Source: an uncultured Bryobacterales bacterium
GTDB taxonomy: Bacteria > Acidobacteriota > Terriglobia > Bryobacterales > Bryobacteraceae
Length of the DNA: 26,163 nt
Direction of reading: 5' to 3'
NCBI GenBank assembly: GCA_937959285.1
Contig: CALGAR010000019.1
Span: 1-26,163, forward strand
In this document: positions 14,286 through 22,626 of the stretch, piece by piece
How positions within the stretch are numbered: position 1 is the stretch's first letter
Layout: every line of letters starts with the position of its first letter
Translations under genes and position numbers: made by a program
Notes under the pieces: model-generated
What the model saw: only the letters and a program-made list of their open reading frames with translations
The model's database searches: none
Told to the model about the DNA's origin: nothing

Positions 14286-15833
14286 CTAAAGTGGAATGCT
14301 GCCGTGCTTCTTGCGCGGCATCGTATCCACTTTGTTGGCCAGCATTCGGAGCGCCCGGATAACCTTGGGCCGGGTTTGGCGGGGCTCGATGACGTCATCG
14401 ATGAATCCCCGCTCTGCCGCCACAAAGGGGTTTGCGAAGCGCTCCCGGAACTCGGCGATTTTCTCCTGGCGTACCGCTTCCTGGTCCGTGGCGGCCAGGA
14501 GCTCCCGCCGGTAAATAATATTCACCGCGCCTTCAGCGCCCATTACCGCGATCTCGGCTGTCGGCCACGCAAGGTTGATATCCGTCCGCAGGTGCTTTGA
14601 GCCCATCACGCAGTACGCTCCGCCGTAGGCTTTGCGCGTGATGACGGTGATCTTCGGGACGGTCGCCTCCGCGTATGCATAAAGAAGCTTTGCTCCGTGG
14701 CGGATGATGCCTCCGAACTCCTGGCCTGTGCCCGGCAAAAATCCAGGAACGTCTTCGAACGTCAGAATCGGGATATTGAAGGCGTCACAGAAGCGCACGA
14801 AGCGAGCGGCTTTGATGGACGAATCAATATCAAGGCAGCCAGCCAGCACCGCCGGCTGATTTCCGACGACGCCGATCGTTTGCCCATCCATCCTGGCGAA
14901 GCCAACGACGATGTTTTTGGCAAAGTGCTCGTGGACCTCAAAGAACTCGCCATCGTCCACCACCCGCTGAATCACTTCCTTCATGTCGTAAGGCAGGTTG
15001 GACTCCGGCGGTACGATCGTGTCCAGCGCTTTGTCTTCCCGGTCCCAGGGATCCGTCGTAGGACGGCGAGGGGCATCGTCCCGGTTGTTCGAAGGGAGAT
15101 ACTCGAACAGCTCGCGGATCATCCGGAGGCAGTCCGCGTCATCGTGAGCCAGAAAGTGGGCGACGCCGCTGATCGAGTTGTGCGTCATACCGCCGCCCAG
15201 CTTCTCCTTCGTTACATCCTCGTGCGTTACTGTTTTAATCACGTCCGGACCGGTGACGAACATGTGGCTCGTGCGGTCCACCATGAAGACAAAGTCGGTA
15301 AGAGCGGGCGAATAGACGGCGCCTCCCGCGCAAGGGCCCATAATGGCGGAAATCTGCGGAACCACGCCGCTCGCCAGAGTGTTGCGCAGGAAGATATCGG
15401 CATAGCCGCCAAGCGACAAGACTCCTTCCTGGATCCGCGCCCCGCCGGAATCGTTCAATCCGATAATCGGAGCGCCATTCTTGAGGGCCAGGTCCATCAC
15501 TTTGCAAATCTTTTGAGCGTTCGTTTCAGAAAGAGACCCGCCGAAAACCGTGAAGTCCTGAGCAAAGACGTAGACGAGGCGGCCATGAATCTGCCCGAAG
15601 CCGGTTACGAAGCCGTCTCCGTCCACCACCTGGTTTTCCATCCCAAAGTCGCGGCAGCGGTGGCGCACCAGCTTGTCGAGTTCCTCAAAGCTCCCTTCAT
15701 CGAGCAGGAGGTCTATTCTTTCCCGGGCTGACAGCTTCCCTTCCTGATGCTGGCGCCGGCGGCGTTCCTCGCCCCCGCCCGCTTCCGCACGGGCATGGCG
15801 CCGCCTCACCTCTTCTAGCCTGTCGATGGACAT
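14286..15833 (-). CDS. Acyl-CoA carboxylase, carboxyltransferase (beta) subunit, propionyl/methylmalonyl type
   Basis: A 515-residue biotin-dependent carboxyltransferase of the PccB/MmdA type. It moves carboxyl from biotin to propionyl-CoA (giving methylmalonyl-CoA) or, in decarboxylase complexes, the reverse. The N-terminal half has GKLSARERIDLLLDEGSFEE, NDSGGARIQEG (first oxyanion site) and GPCAGGAVYSPALTDF. The C-terminal half has FEDVPGFLPGTGQE, RKAYGGAYCVMGSKHL and AVMGAEGAVNIIYRRE (second oxyanion site). The end KHGSIPL is typical. No biotin carboxylase or biotin carrier gene is adjacent, so the partner subunits must be elsewhere. GAGG precedes the ATG closely. The propionyl-CoA preference is inferred from overall resemblance. 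Confidence 0.93.
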   Translation of the reverse strand: MSIDRLEEVRRRHARAEAGGGEERRRRQHQEGKLSARERIDLLLDEGSFEELDKLVRHRCRDFGMENQVVDGDGFVTGFGQIHGRLVYVFAQDFTVFGGSLSETNAQKICKVMDLALKNGAPIIGLNDSGGARIQEGVLSLGGYADIFLRNTLASGVVPQISAIMGPCAGGAVYSPALTDFVFMVDRTSHMFVTGPDVIKTVTHEDVTKEKLGGGMTHNSISGVAHFLAHDDADCLRMIRELFEYLPSNNRDDAPRRPTTDPWDREDKALDTIVPPESNLPYDMKEVIQRVVDDGEFFEVHEHFAKNIVVGFARMDGQTIGVVGNQPAVLAGCLDIDSSIKAARFVRFCDAFNIPILTFEDVPGFLPGTGQEFGGIIRHGAKLLYAYAEATVPKITVITRKAYGGAYCVMGSKHLRTDINLAWPTAEIAVMGAEGAVNIIYRRELLAATDQEAVRQEKIAEFRERFANPFVAAERGFIDDVIEPRQTRPKVIRALRMLANKVDTMPRKKHGSIPL

Positions 15834-15874
15834 GCCTCAATCATAGCCGTTCAACGAAACGTGCCGGGTCGGCT

Positions 15875-16801
15875 TTAGGGCGTTCCGCTGCCTTCGCCCA
15901 GTTGTAAAGTGACGGTTTTCGCCGCGTAAGGTGCTCGGCCGTACGTGGTCACACGAATGCCTGTTCCATCCTCCGTGAACTCGAATGTGCTGACAGGGAC
16001 CCACCGCGCCGCGTCGTCCTGCCCTAGTACGCGTAATCGGGGATCCAGGAAGGGCTCTCGCGGGATCTCTTTCTTCGAAATCGAGGGCTGCCTGATTCCA
16101 TTCGAAACATCAATCACAACCAGAACGGTTGCCCATCCATCTCGCTCCACAATTGCCAGGCGGCGGGAATCCTGGCTCCAGGCGATGTGAGGGACGTATG
16201 CATAGCGCACATGCTCCTTGTTCAGCCATCCCTCTTCCCTGGGCAGCAGGAACCAATAGCGGCGCGCCTCCCGATGCTTGTCCGGATAAAGAACGACGCC
16301 CCGGTCGTAGCGCTGGTCTCTGGCGAATTGATCGGGTACAGCCCATGTGTTAGAGGCGGGTGCAGTCAGGTCATATGCCACAAGAGAACCCCACGGTTCA
16401 CCTTGCTGTCCGGTGTGCGGCGTCCGGTAGAAGTAAGCGACTGTCTTCCCGTCTGGCGAGAATGCAGCATCAAGGGCCCAGATCGTGTCGGCGATCTTCT
16501 TTGCCTTAACGTCGATGATCGTGATTGTATCCATGCGAGGATACTGCGTGTATGTCTTGCCGGCGACAACGATGTAGTCTTCTCCCAGGATCCTGAGATC
16601 CTCAACGGAAGCCGTACGGTTGTCGAGATCGATGGTGACAGCATGCCGGCCGCCAGTCGCGATCTCGACTCGAGGAACTCCCGCCGCCGGCGTAGTTTCT
16701 GCGACGCGGACCGATATGCTTCCCGCCTGCTTTTGCAGCTCCGCGGCCGCGAGCGTTTGGGCTATCAGGACCAGATGAAGCCATAGCGTGCACGCTCTCA
16801 T
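15875..16801 (-). CDS. Secreted protein with WD40/TolB-like beta-propeller repeats, function unknown
   Basis: A 308-residue protein with a signal peptide at 1-20 (hydrophobic LWLHLVLIAQTLAAA with an AAA-type cleavage). Repeats such as ALDAAFSPDGKTVAYFYR and HIAWSQDSRRLAIVERD match the blades of TolB or dipeptidyl-peptidase IV N-terminal propellers. No catalytic peptidase domain follows. It probably acts in the periplasm, for binding rather than catalysis. A good Shine-Dalgarno (CAGGAG) lies 9 bases before the ATG. The gene starts 15 bases after the 3D-domain gene and may be in the same operon, but its G+C is normal (about 63% in a sampled stretch) while that of the two genes before it is low. 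Confidence 0.7.
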   Translation of the reverse strand: MRACTLWLHLVLIAQTLAAAELQKQAGSISVRVAETTPAAGVPRVEIATGGRHAVTIDLDNRTASVEDLRILGEDYIVVAGKTYTQYPRMDTITIIDVKAKKIADTIWALDAAFSPDGKTVAYFYRTPHTGQQGEPWGSLVAYDLTAPASNTWAVPDQFARDQRYDRGVVLYPDKHREARRYWFLLPREEGWLNKEHVRYAYVPHIAWSQDSRRLAIVERDGWATVLVVIDVSNGIRQPSISKKEIPREPFLDPRLRVLGQDDAARWVPVSTFEFTEDGTGIRVTTYGRAPYAAKTVTLQLGEGSGTP

Positions 16802-16816
16802 AGAATCTCTCCTGTA

Positions 16817-17953
16817 TCAGTAGATCCGTACCACCTTGCGCCTTCCTATCGTTCCGCCCGCTCGATTACACCCGCTGAAACCGGCGTAATGATCGAGCTG
16901 ATCTAAAGCGAGACCGCCACCAGTGTCAGCAACGGTTACGGTACCAACTCCATCTACGTAAAGCCTAGCCCCACAGGGCGCATCCGGATGCATTGGCTTC
17001 ACGGCCACTGTAGCGCCGGGTGAGAGACTCATACCCGCGCACTTTGGACACGGCGAAGGTACTTTGCGAGTACTACGTGGTGGCCCACTACAAAACCACT
17101 CAAGCGAGACAACACCCTGCGTTGTCGAAAAACCGCTGCCATTTTCTGATACTTCGTTCCACCATTGTTCCTTCCCTAGATAGTTAGAGAAAGTGCAAGC
17201 AGAAACGAAGCTGCACGTGCCTGTTGTACCTCCTATTTCAACCGAGCTACCCGAACAATAGGATTCAGTAGGGGTGTTATAACGCGTGTTCAAATAATCA
17301 CCGAGGACTTTGAAGTGGTACGACAGTGTGCCGCTGACTGGCGAGGATCCCGGCTCCCAAACCGCCCGTACGGTAGTGAATTCTTGCCCGTTAGGTAACG
17401 CTGGTATATTGAAGTTGAAATTGTGGCTTCCTCCGGAAGCGTAGATGTAACCTATTTGGTGCGTCGTAGTACCTTCGACAGTCACGGTGAGGGGTCCGTA
17501 GCCGCCACACGGACTGAGCGTTACCAAAACATTGTCATTCGGAATGCTTGCGGAATTTACTATGACAGAGGGCCCCGGCGTGGTGGCGTTGTCAAAAAAG
17601 AAGTCATAGAACGAGCCGTAATCAGGTAATTCTCCTTCAACCTCTCCGTACGCATTGTAATAAACGTATGGGGGCAAACAATCGTAATCACTGACCCAAA
17701 GTTGGACTGGAGAACCAAAGTTATAGCACGGCGGGGTGGGACCGCCACTTTCAAATTGCTGGCCATCTCTTTCTAGAGTGAGTTCGCTTCTGTGAATACA
17801 GCCGTAAGGGACAACCGCAAATGTGTACGCCTCTGCGCCGTTGGCGTACGCGACCACGTCGCCGTAATAGATCCAATAGTCTTGGCCCCTACACTCGAGA
17901 CTGCTACCCCATATTGTTAGAAAGCAAAGGCTGAGGAATAAAGCTCTTCGCAT
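16817..17953 (-). CDS. Secreted protein with C-terminal 3D domain (MltA/Rpf-type double-psi beta barrel)
   Basis: A 378-residue exported protein; signal peptide about 1-22 (RALFLSLCFLTIWGSSLEC, possibly with a lipobox-like Cys). Residues 25-290 are Tyr/Gly/Ser-rich and beta-looking, with several Cys, and no family was recognised. Residues about 302-378 resemble a 3D domain: GATVAVKPMHPDAPCGARLYVDGVG then VADTGGG and LDQLDHY, with D343 and D354 at the positions of the conserved aspartates. 3D domains occur in lytic transglycosylase MltA and in Firmicutes cell-wall proteins, so peptidoglycan cleavage is possible. A perfect AGGAGGT lies 12 bases before the ATG. It is 3 bases after the upstream gene. 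Base composition is about 45-53% G+C, well below the neighbours. Confidence 0.72.
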   Translation of the reverse strand: MRRALFLSLCFLTIWGSSLECRGQDYWIYYGDVVAYANGAEAYTFAVVPYGCIHRSELTLERDGQQFESGGPTPPCYNFGSPVQLWVSDYDCLPPYVYYNAYGEVEGELPDYGSFYDFFFDNATTPGPSVIVNSASIPNDNVLVTLSPCGGYGPLTVTVEGTTTHQIGYIYASGGSHNFNFNIPALPNGQEFTTVRAVWEPGSSPVSGTLSYHFKVLGDYLNTRYNTPTESYCSGSSVEIGGTTGTCSFVSACTFSNYLGKEQWWNEVSENGSGFSTTQGVVSLEWFCSGPPRSTRKVPSPCPKCAGMSLSPGATVAVKPMHPDAPCGARLYVDGVGTVTVADTGGGLALDQLDHYAGFSGCNRAGGTIGRRKVVRIY

Positions 17954-17956
17954 AAA

Positions 17957-18490
17957 TTAGTCCTTACCTCCTATCTCGGCTTGCTTCCCTGCGCCTAGAC
18001 GACCGATTTTTAGCCTTTCCAGCATATGCTGCCTAACACGCCTGTCAAACTCCTGAAACTGCAACGGACCGAGTTGGTCTCTCATCTTCTGAAGTGCTGC
18101 ATGCACGAGGCTGTAGCGTTCTGACCGAAGCTTGTCCAAGCTGTTGCGCCTGTTCACTCGAGTTGCGGACTTGTCTTGCAGAATCGCATTGGCCTTTTGG
18201 TTATTCTCATTCAGGGCCTGGGTTAGCCAATAGGCAACAGACTTAAGAAACTCGTGCTGTGCCGTATTCAGCCCGGCGACCTTGCGCATGTGGTCCCGAA
18301 TCGCGTCTCGATGTGCAGCCGGTCCAGATATTGTGTTCGCTCGCCTGTCCCACGCAACTACTGCTTCGAAGAATACTTCATAGAGAATGTGTGTATTATC
18401 CTGGAGAGTAATGGGTGACTCCTGACCGAAGGAGCCTGTCACAAACACCAACAGCACGATTAGTAAAGGTAGCTTCTTCAAGACTCGCAC
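17957..18490 (-). CDS. Small exported helical protein, function unknown
   Basis: A 177-residue protein with a clear signal peptide (KKLPLLIVLLVFVTGSFGQ, cleavage after about residue 22). The mature part is almost all alpha-helical and rich in Arg, Asn and Gln, somewhat like CpxP/Spy-type periplasmic proteins in composition, but no LTxxQ motif is seen. The start is GTG at 18490; no Shine-Dalgarno is evident. It is the first gene of the low-G+C pair and would be cotranscribed with the 3D-domain gene 3 bases downstream. A good minus-strand promoter lies 56 bases upstream. No family was recognised. Confidence 0.65.
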   Translation of the reverse strand: MRVLKKLPLLIVLLVFVTGSFGQESPITLQDNTHILYEVFFEAVVAWDRRANTISGPAAHRDAIRDHMRKVAGLNTAQHEFLKSVAYWLTQALNENNQKANAILQDKSATRVNRRNSLDKLRSERYSLVHAALQKMRDQLGPLQFQEFDRRVRQHMLERLKIGRLGAGKQAEIGGKD

Positions 18491-18545
18491 CCACTAAGTA
18501 GAGACTTTATCGAAGCGATTGAGCTCTGTTTTTGGTGACGGAGAT

Positions 18546-18574
18546 ATATTAAGATCGAGTACGTGTTGAGTCAA
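18546..18574 (-). promoter_or_regulatory. Sigma-70-like promoter of the low-G+C secreted-protein operon
   Basis: Read on the minus strand, TTGACT (18574-18569) is followed after exactly 17 bases by TAATAT (18551-18546). Transcription would start near 18539, giving about a 49-base leader to the GTG at 18490. The rest of the 173-base gap (18491-18663) is AT-rich (about 38% G+C around 18541-18600). It contains a perfect palindrome CTGATATCAG (18622-18631) and a GTAAC/GTTAC hairpin (18633-18646), with no T-run after it. Confidence 0.55.
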
Positions 18575-18663
18575 GGGGAAAAGTGACCAATGTAAGTTAC
18601 TTGTAGAACTGCTAAGGTGTGCTGATATCAGTGTAACGAAGGTTACCGTCGGGTCGTTTTTGA

Positions 18664-19650
18664 TTATTGGACGTAATATCCCGTGCGGTGGCGCACGGTT
18701 GCGTTCGGGAAACGCTGCCGGGCTGCGGGCGACAGATCGACCCGGACGCTGCGGAATGATCCGGCGGGAGCTTCCGGAACGCGGTATGTTAAGCGGTAGC
18801 GCGCCCGAATGCGTTCCATTACGTCGCGGAACGTTTCACCGGCCCGTTCCGCTTTCACGGCCTCTCCGCCTGTCTCTTCGGCGAGAAGGAACACGTCTGA
18901 GGGAGTGAAGTCCGGATTGGTGTAGACGCCGTCAGGCGGCGGGACCGGCCGCTTGCCTTTGCCCACAACGATCGCATTGAAGACAATATCCAAGCCAAAG
19001 AGACGGCGCAGGACTGCGCTGTCGGGGATCTGGTAGTTCATCCCCAGGTTGTCGGTGACAATCAGTATGGCGCGCCGCTCTTCTCCGCGCGGCGGCTCGC
19101 CGGGAGCAGTAAAGTCCCGCATGTAGTCTGCGGCGCTCATGACCGCGGCGTTGATCGCGGTTCCGCTTCCGAGCGATTCATCCCAGTCTGCGAGCTCGAT
19201 CTGGCGCTCGATCAGCGACAAATCCTCCGTGAAATCCTCGCCAATCTTCGTCTTCTGGCTGAACAGCATTACTCCCACACGGTCGCCTGATCGAAGATAA
19301 CGGAGCGCCTGCTTTGCGCTTTGCGCCATTTGCTGGAGATGCTTCCGCATGCTACCGCTTACGTCAAGCAACAGCAGCAGGCGCATAGGCTCTGACTCGC
19401 GGCCGAATGCAAGTAACTGCTGCTGCACGCCCTCGTCGTACACAACAAAGTCGGCGGCGGTAAGTCCCGTCAAAACTTGCTTGCCATTCAACACCTGTAC
19501 ATCGATTGCTATCTGCGCTACGCCGGTGCGGAACGTGGGTACAACTTCTGTTTCGGTCGTTTCGGGGGGCGCAGGGGGCGTGGCCGCCGACTGGTTGGTC
19601 GATTGGGCAAGTCCGAAGAGGGCCAATAGTACGATGGGTAGCGTCCCCAT
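18664..19650 (-). CDS. VWFA-domain protein, secreted (Acidobacterial VWA-related family)
   Basis: A 328-residue exported protein if the ATG at 19650 is used, because the hydrophobic signal (GTLPIVLLALFGLAQ) follows directly. Two in-frame ATGs lie 9 and 33 bases upstream. After a Pro/Thr-rich linker comes a small beta domain (about 35-85), then the von Willebrand factor A domain (about 88-290) with the metal-ion site DVSGS at 96-100 and the TDN strand later. The family is expanded in Acidobacteria; the role is probably protein binding at the cell surface. Its start codon shares the CATG at 19648-19651 with the divergent selB start. Its stop is 173 bases from the next minus-strand gene. Confidence 0.82.
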   Translation of the reverse strand: MGTLPIVLLALFGLAQSTNQSAATPPAPPETTETEVVPTFRTGVAQIAIDVQVLNGKQVLTGLTAADFVVYDEGVQQQLLAFGRESEPMRLLLLLDVSGSMRKHLQQMAQSAKQALRYLRSGDRVGVMLFSQKTKIGEDFTEDLSLIERQIELADWDESLGSGTAINAAVMSAADYMRDFTAPGEPPRGEERRAILIVTDNLGMNYQIPDSAVLRRLFGLDIVFNAIVVGKGKRPVPPPDGVYTNPDFTPSDVFLLAEETGGEAVKAERAGETFRDVMERIRARYRLTYRVPEAPAGSFRSVRVDLSPAARQRFPNATVRHRTGYYVQ

Positions 19651-21517
19651 GTCATTCATTATCGCTGGTACCGCAGGCCACATTGATCACGGCAAGACGG
19701 CCTTAGTACGAGTGTTAACAGGTATTGACACGGATCGACTGGAAGAGGAGAAACGCCGGGGCATCTCCATCGATCTTGGATTTGCCCATCTGGATCTCAC
19801 TCCCGACATCCGCCTTGGCTTTGTCGATGTGCCAGGGCATGAGCGGTTCGTGAAGAACATGCTGGCGGGCATCGCCGGCATCGACCTTGTTCTGTTCGTC
19901 ATCGCTGCTGACGAAAGCATCAAGCCTCAGACCCGAGAGCATTTCGACATTTGCCGCCTCCTCGGAATTCAAAAGGGCATTGTTGTTCTCACTAAGGCAG
20001 ATCTGGTTGAACCGGACATCCTGGAACTCGTGCGGTTGGAGACGGAGGAGTTCGTCAAAGGCTCGTTTTTGGAGAATGCTCCCATTGTGCCGGTGAGCTG
20101 TGTGACAGGGGCAGGACTTGACGACCTGCGGCGCCGCCTGATTGAGATCGCCAGATCCGTTCGCGCAAAAGATTCGAGCCGGCACTTCCGTCTTCCAATC
20201 GATCGGTCTTTTTCCCTCCGAGGCTTCGGCACTGTCGTGACGGGGACGCTGGTCTCCGGCTCGCTAACGGCTGAAGAGGAGGTTGAGGTTCACCCTGTAG
20301 GGAGACGGCTTCGTGTGCGTGGGCTGCAGGTGCATAACACTCCGGTTGAGCGCGCAGTCGCGGGCCAGCGCACCGCGGTGAATCTCGCGGGCATTGATTC
20401 GACGGACTTGTCCCGGGGCATGGTCCTCACCAAACCCGGACTCTTCCAACCCACACAGCGTATCGACTGCGAGTTTGAGCTGCTGCCTTCGGCGAAGCCG
20501 CTCAAACATCGAGCGCCTGTTCACTTTCATGCAGGGACAGCAGAGATTGAAGCGGAGGTCCGCTTGTTCAATGCCAACTCGCCGCTCCTTCCCGGCAGCC
20601 GCGGCTTCGTGCGGTTCGTGCTTCGGAAGCCCGTCCTCCTGCTGCCCGGAGACCGCTTTATCGTGCGGATGTTCTCTCCCGTAATCACGATCGGCGGAGG
20701 TCGTGTGCTCGACATCCACCCGCCTGCCCGAGTCCGGAAGGGAGCTCCTGAGCGGCTCAGCATCCTGGCTGACGGTTCCACGGCTGACCGGATTGCCCTT
20801 CTGGTCGGCGAAACGGAATGGGGATTGGGAGTTGCCGAACTGATTGCGCGAGCCGGGCTGCTGCGACCGGAAATCGAGAGCAGTGCCGCGGATCACCGGC
20901 TGCTCCTGCTAGGCCAGCCTTCAGACTGGCTGCTCAGCCGCTCTCGCTACGAGGCGCTCGTAAAGCGGCTGGAAGAGGTTTTGAAAGGCTTTCATCAACA
21001 GAAACCGCTACTGCCGGGCATGCCGCGCGAAGAGCTCCGAAGCCGCGAACTTCCTGGAGCGCCGCCCTTCCTCCTCGAAGAAGTGCTCTCGCGATCGAAA
21101 ACGATGATTGCTGAAGGGGATATCGTCCGCCTTGCCACCCATCGTCTTGCCCTTCAGCAAGACGAGTCCCGGGCGCTCGAGAGGATCGAGAAAGCCTTTC
21201 TCGAGGCCGGACTCGCTGTCCCACCTACGGCGGAGGTACTTGCACGCTGCGGAGTGGAAGCGGCGAGAGCGCGCTCCTTACTTCAAATCCTGCTAAAAGA
21301 CCGCAAGCTCATCCGGGTCGGGCCGGAGCTGGTCTACCATTCTTCGGCGGTCGAAGCCGTCAAGAAGATGCTCCGGCAGCATAAGGGAGAGCGCTTCAAC
21401 GTAGCGCTGTTCAAGGAGTGGACCGGAGTCTCGCGTAAGTACGCGATCCCGTTGTTGGAGCACCTCGACCGGGAGAAAGTGACGCGGCGCGAGGGAGACA
21501 ATCGCGTGGTGCTATAG
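19649..21517 (+). CDS. selB: Selenocysteine-specific elongation factor SelB
   Basis: A 622-residue GTPase that brings Sec-tRNA to UGA codons marked by a SECIS hairpin. The G domain has TAGHIDHGKT (8-17), EEKRRGISIDLGFA (33-46), DVPGH (60-64) and LTKADL, the T-K-x-D form typical of SelB. Beta domains follow. The C-terminal winged-helix repeats end with FKEWTGVSRKYAIPLLEHLDR, the SECIS-binding helix signature. The start at 19649 (MSFIIAGTAGH) is chosen because it begins directly at the G domain. An in-frame ATG at 19634 with AGAGG 11 bases upstream is possible. The reading frame stays open further upstream, but that part is antisense to the VWA gene. selA, selD and tRNA-Sec are not in the window. 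Confidence 0.94.
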   Translation: MSFIIAGTAGHIDHGKTALVRVLTGIDTDRLEEEKRRGISIDLGFAHLDLTPDIRLGFVDVPGHERFVKNMLAGIAGIDLVLFVIAADESIKPQTREHFDICRLLGIQKGIVVLTKADLVEPDILELVRLETEEFVKGSFLENAPIVPVSCVTGAGLDDLRRRLIEIARSVRAKDSSRHFRLPIDRSFSLRGFGTVVTGTLVSGSLTAEEEVEVHPVGRRLRVRGLQVHNTPVERAVAGQRTAVNLAGIDSTDLSRGMVLTKPGLFQPTQRIDCEFELLPSAKPLKHRAPVHFHAGTAEIEAEVRLFNANSPLLPGSRGFVRFVLRKPVLLLPGDRFIVRMFSPVITIGGGRVLDIHPPARVRKGAPERLSILADGSTADRIALLVGETEWGLGVAELIARAGLLRPEIESSAADHRLLLLGQPSDWLLSRSRYEALVKRLEEVLKGFHQQKPLLPGMPREELRSRELPGAPPFLLEEVLSRSKTMIAEGDIVRLATHRLALQQDESRALERIEKAFLEAGLAVPPTAEVLARCGVEAARARSLLQILLKDRKLIRVGPELVYHSSAVEAVKKMLRQHKGERFNVALFKEWTGVSRKYAIPLLEHLDREKVTRREGDNRVVL

Positions 21518-21530
21518 CGTGACAGGCGGC

Positions 21531-21560
21531 TTGACAAGAAGGCGAAGAAACGGCGAATAT
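21531..21560 (+). promoter_or_regulatory. Possible promoter before the radical SAM gene
   Basis: A perfect TTGACA (21531-21536) lies in the 62-base gap after selB. The best -10 at 17-18 bases distance is weak (GAATAT, 21555-21560). The start codon follows at 21580. Confidence 0.35.
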
Positions 21561-21579
21561 TGGGGTAGTCGAGGCCGCT

Positions 21580-22569
21580 GTGTTACCCTCGAAGTCTTCC
21601 CCTGCCGGACTGGTCGGCATCGCAAAACTCGCCGCCGAAAGCCCGCTCCTCGAAGCGAAGCGCCGCGTTCAGTACTTTGAGCTTCCTACAAGGAAATTCA
21701 TCACCCGATGTTCGAGTCCCCGCATGCCGTTTGAGTGGACCATCAACCCCTACCGCGGCTGCGAGTTCGGGTGCAAGTACTGCTACGCCCGCTACACGCA
21801 CGAGTTCATGGAACTCCACGACGGCCGCGACTTCGAGGAGAAGATCTACGCCAAGCAGTGGTCGGCTGAGGGCTTTCGCCAGGAGTTGAGCAAAATTCCC
21901 AGAAAGGATTGCATTGCCATCGGGACTGCCACCGACCCCTACCAGGCCGCGGAGCGGCGCTACGAAGTAACTCGAAGGGTGCTGGAGCGGCTCTCGAAAG
22001 AACGCGGGCGGAAAATCTCCCTCATTACAAAGTCTGACCTCATTGTCCGCGACGCCGCGCTGCTTGCCGAGATCGCACGCTTCAACGTTCTCTTCGTGAC
22101 GTTGACCGTCACAACGGTCGATGCCCGGCTTGCCCGGCTCCTCGAGCCCTATGCCCCACGGCCGGACCTGCGGCTGCAGGCTGTGCGGCGTTTGGCAGAC
22201 GCGGGCTTGCGAGTGGGTGTATTCTCCGCGCCCATCCTTCCGTTGATGAACGACAGCCAGGAGAGTTTGGACGCGGTCGCGGCGGCGGCCAAAGAATCTG
22301 GCGCGGTGCACTTCGGAGGCAATGTTCTGTTCCTGAAGCCCTGCGCGCAAAAAGTGTTCTTTCCATTTCTCGAGCAGCAGTTTCCTCACCTCGTTCGCCG
22401 GTACCGGGAACGCTTCAAGGAGAAAGCCTATCTTCGAGGCGAGTACCCGAAGATGATCCAGGAGCGGGTGGAGCGCTCTCGGCGGAAATATGGACTGGCG
22501 CGACGGTTCGAGGAGTATCAGCAAGAGGCATGGGCGGGGGAGGAGCAACTCGAACTCTTCGAAATTTAG
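21580..22569 (+). CDS. SplB-like / Rv2578c-type radical SAM protein
   Basis: A 329-residue radical SAM protein. The cluster-binding motif CEFGCKYCYARY has C61, C65 and C68 (CxxxCxxC), coordinating a 4Fe-4S cluster that cleaves SAM. Before it is TINPYRGC, and after it AIGTATDPYQAAERRYEVTR and SLITKSDLIVRD, typical of the spore-photolyase-like family that includes Rv2578c. True spore photolyase needs a further Cys near the end that is not evident, so DNA repair is uncertain and the substrate is unknown. The start is GTG at 21580; the next in-frame ATG is far inside. It lies 62 bases after selB and may have its own promoter. Confidence 0.88.
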   Translation: MLPSKSSPAGLVGIAKLAAESPLLEAKRRVQYFELPTRKFITRCSSPRMPFEWTINPYRGCEFGCKYCYARYTHEFMELHDGRDFEEKIYAKQWSAEGFRQELSKIPRKDCIAIGTATDPYQAAERRYEVTRRVLERLSKERGRKISLITKSDLIVRDAALLAEIARFNVLFVTLTVTTVDARLARLLEPYAPRPDLRLQAVRRLADAGLRVGVFSAPILPLMNDSQESLDAVAAAAKESGAVHFGGNVLFLKPCAQKVFFPFLEQQFPHLVRRYRERFKEKAYLRGEYPKMIQERVERSRRKYGLARRFEEYQQEAWAGEEQLELFEI

Positions 22570-22572
22570 CTG

Positions 22573-22589
22573 ACTTTGTACTACAAAGT
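22573..22589. promoter_or_regulatory. Palindromic operator ACTTTGTA-C-TACAAAGT
   Basis: A perfect 8-base inverted repeat with a single central base lies 2 bases upstream of the -35 box. Its size fits a dimeric winged-helix repressor or activator. The gene at 23231 encodes such a regulator in the same operon, so autoregulation is a reasonable guess. Confidence 0.7.
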
Positions 22590-22591
22590 AC

Positions 22592-22620
22592 TTGTCAGAA
22601 TCGCGATCCTCCTCTATACT
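22592..22620 (+). promoter_or_regulatory. Strong sigma-70-like promoter
   Basis: TTGTCA (22592-22597), a 17-base spacer and TATACT (22615-22620) each match five of six consensus bases. The expected transcription start is about 22627, exactly at an ATG (22627-22629), so the first gene may be translated from a leaderless message. Confidence 0.75.
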
Positions 22621-22626
22621 TGCTGC

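Noticed and set aside
14697..15731. Plus-strand open frame of 344 codons
   Set aside because: It is antisense to the acyl-CoA carboxylase gene, whose motifs are intact; no recognisable protein in this frame.
18622..18646. CTGATATCAG palindrome and GTAAC/GTTAC hairpin as a terminator for the VWA gene
   Set aside because: Stems are short and no T-run follows on the minus strand, so an intrinsic terminator is not supported.
19349..19648. N-terminal extension of the selB frame by 100 residues
   Set aside because: The extension is antisense to the VWA domain and SelB proteins begin directly at the G domain.
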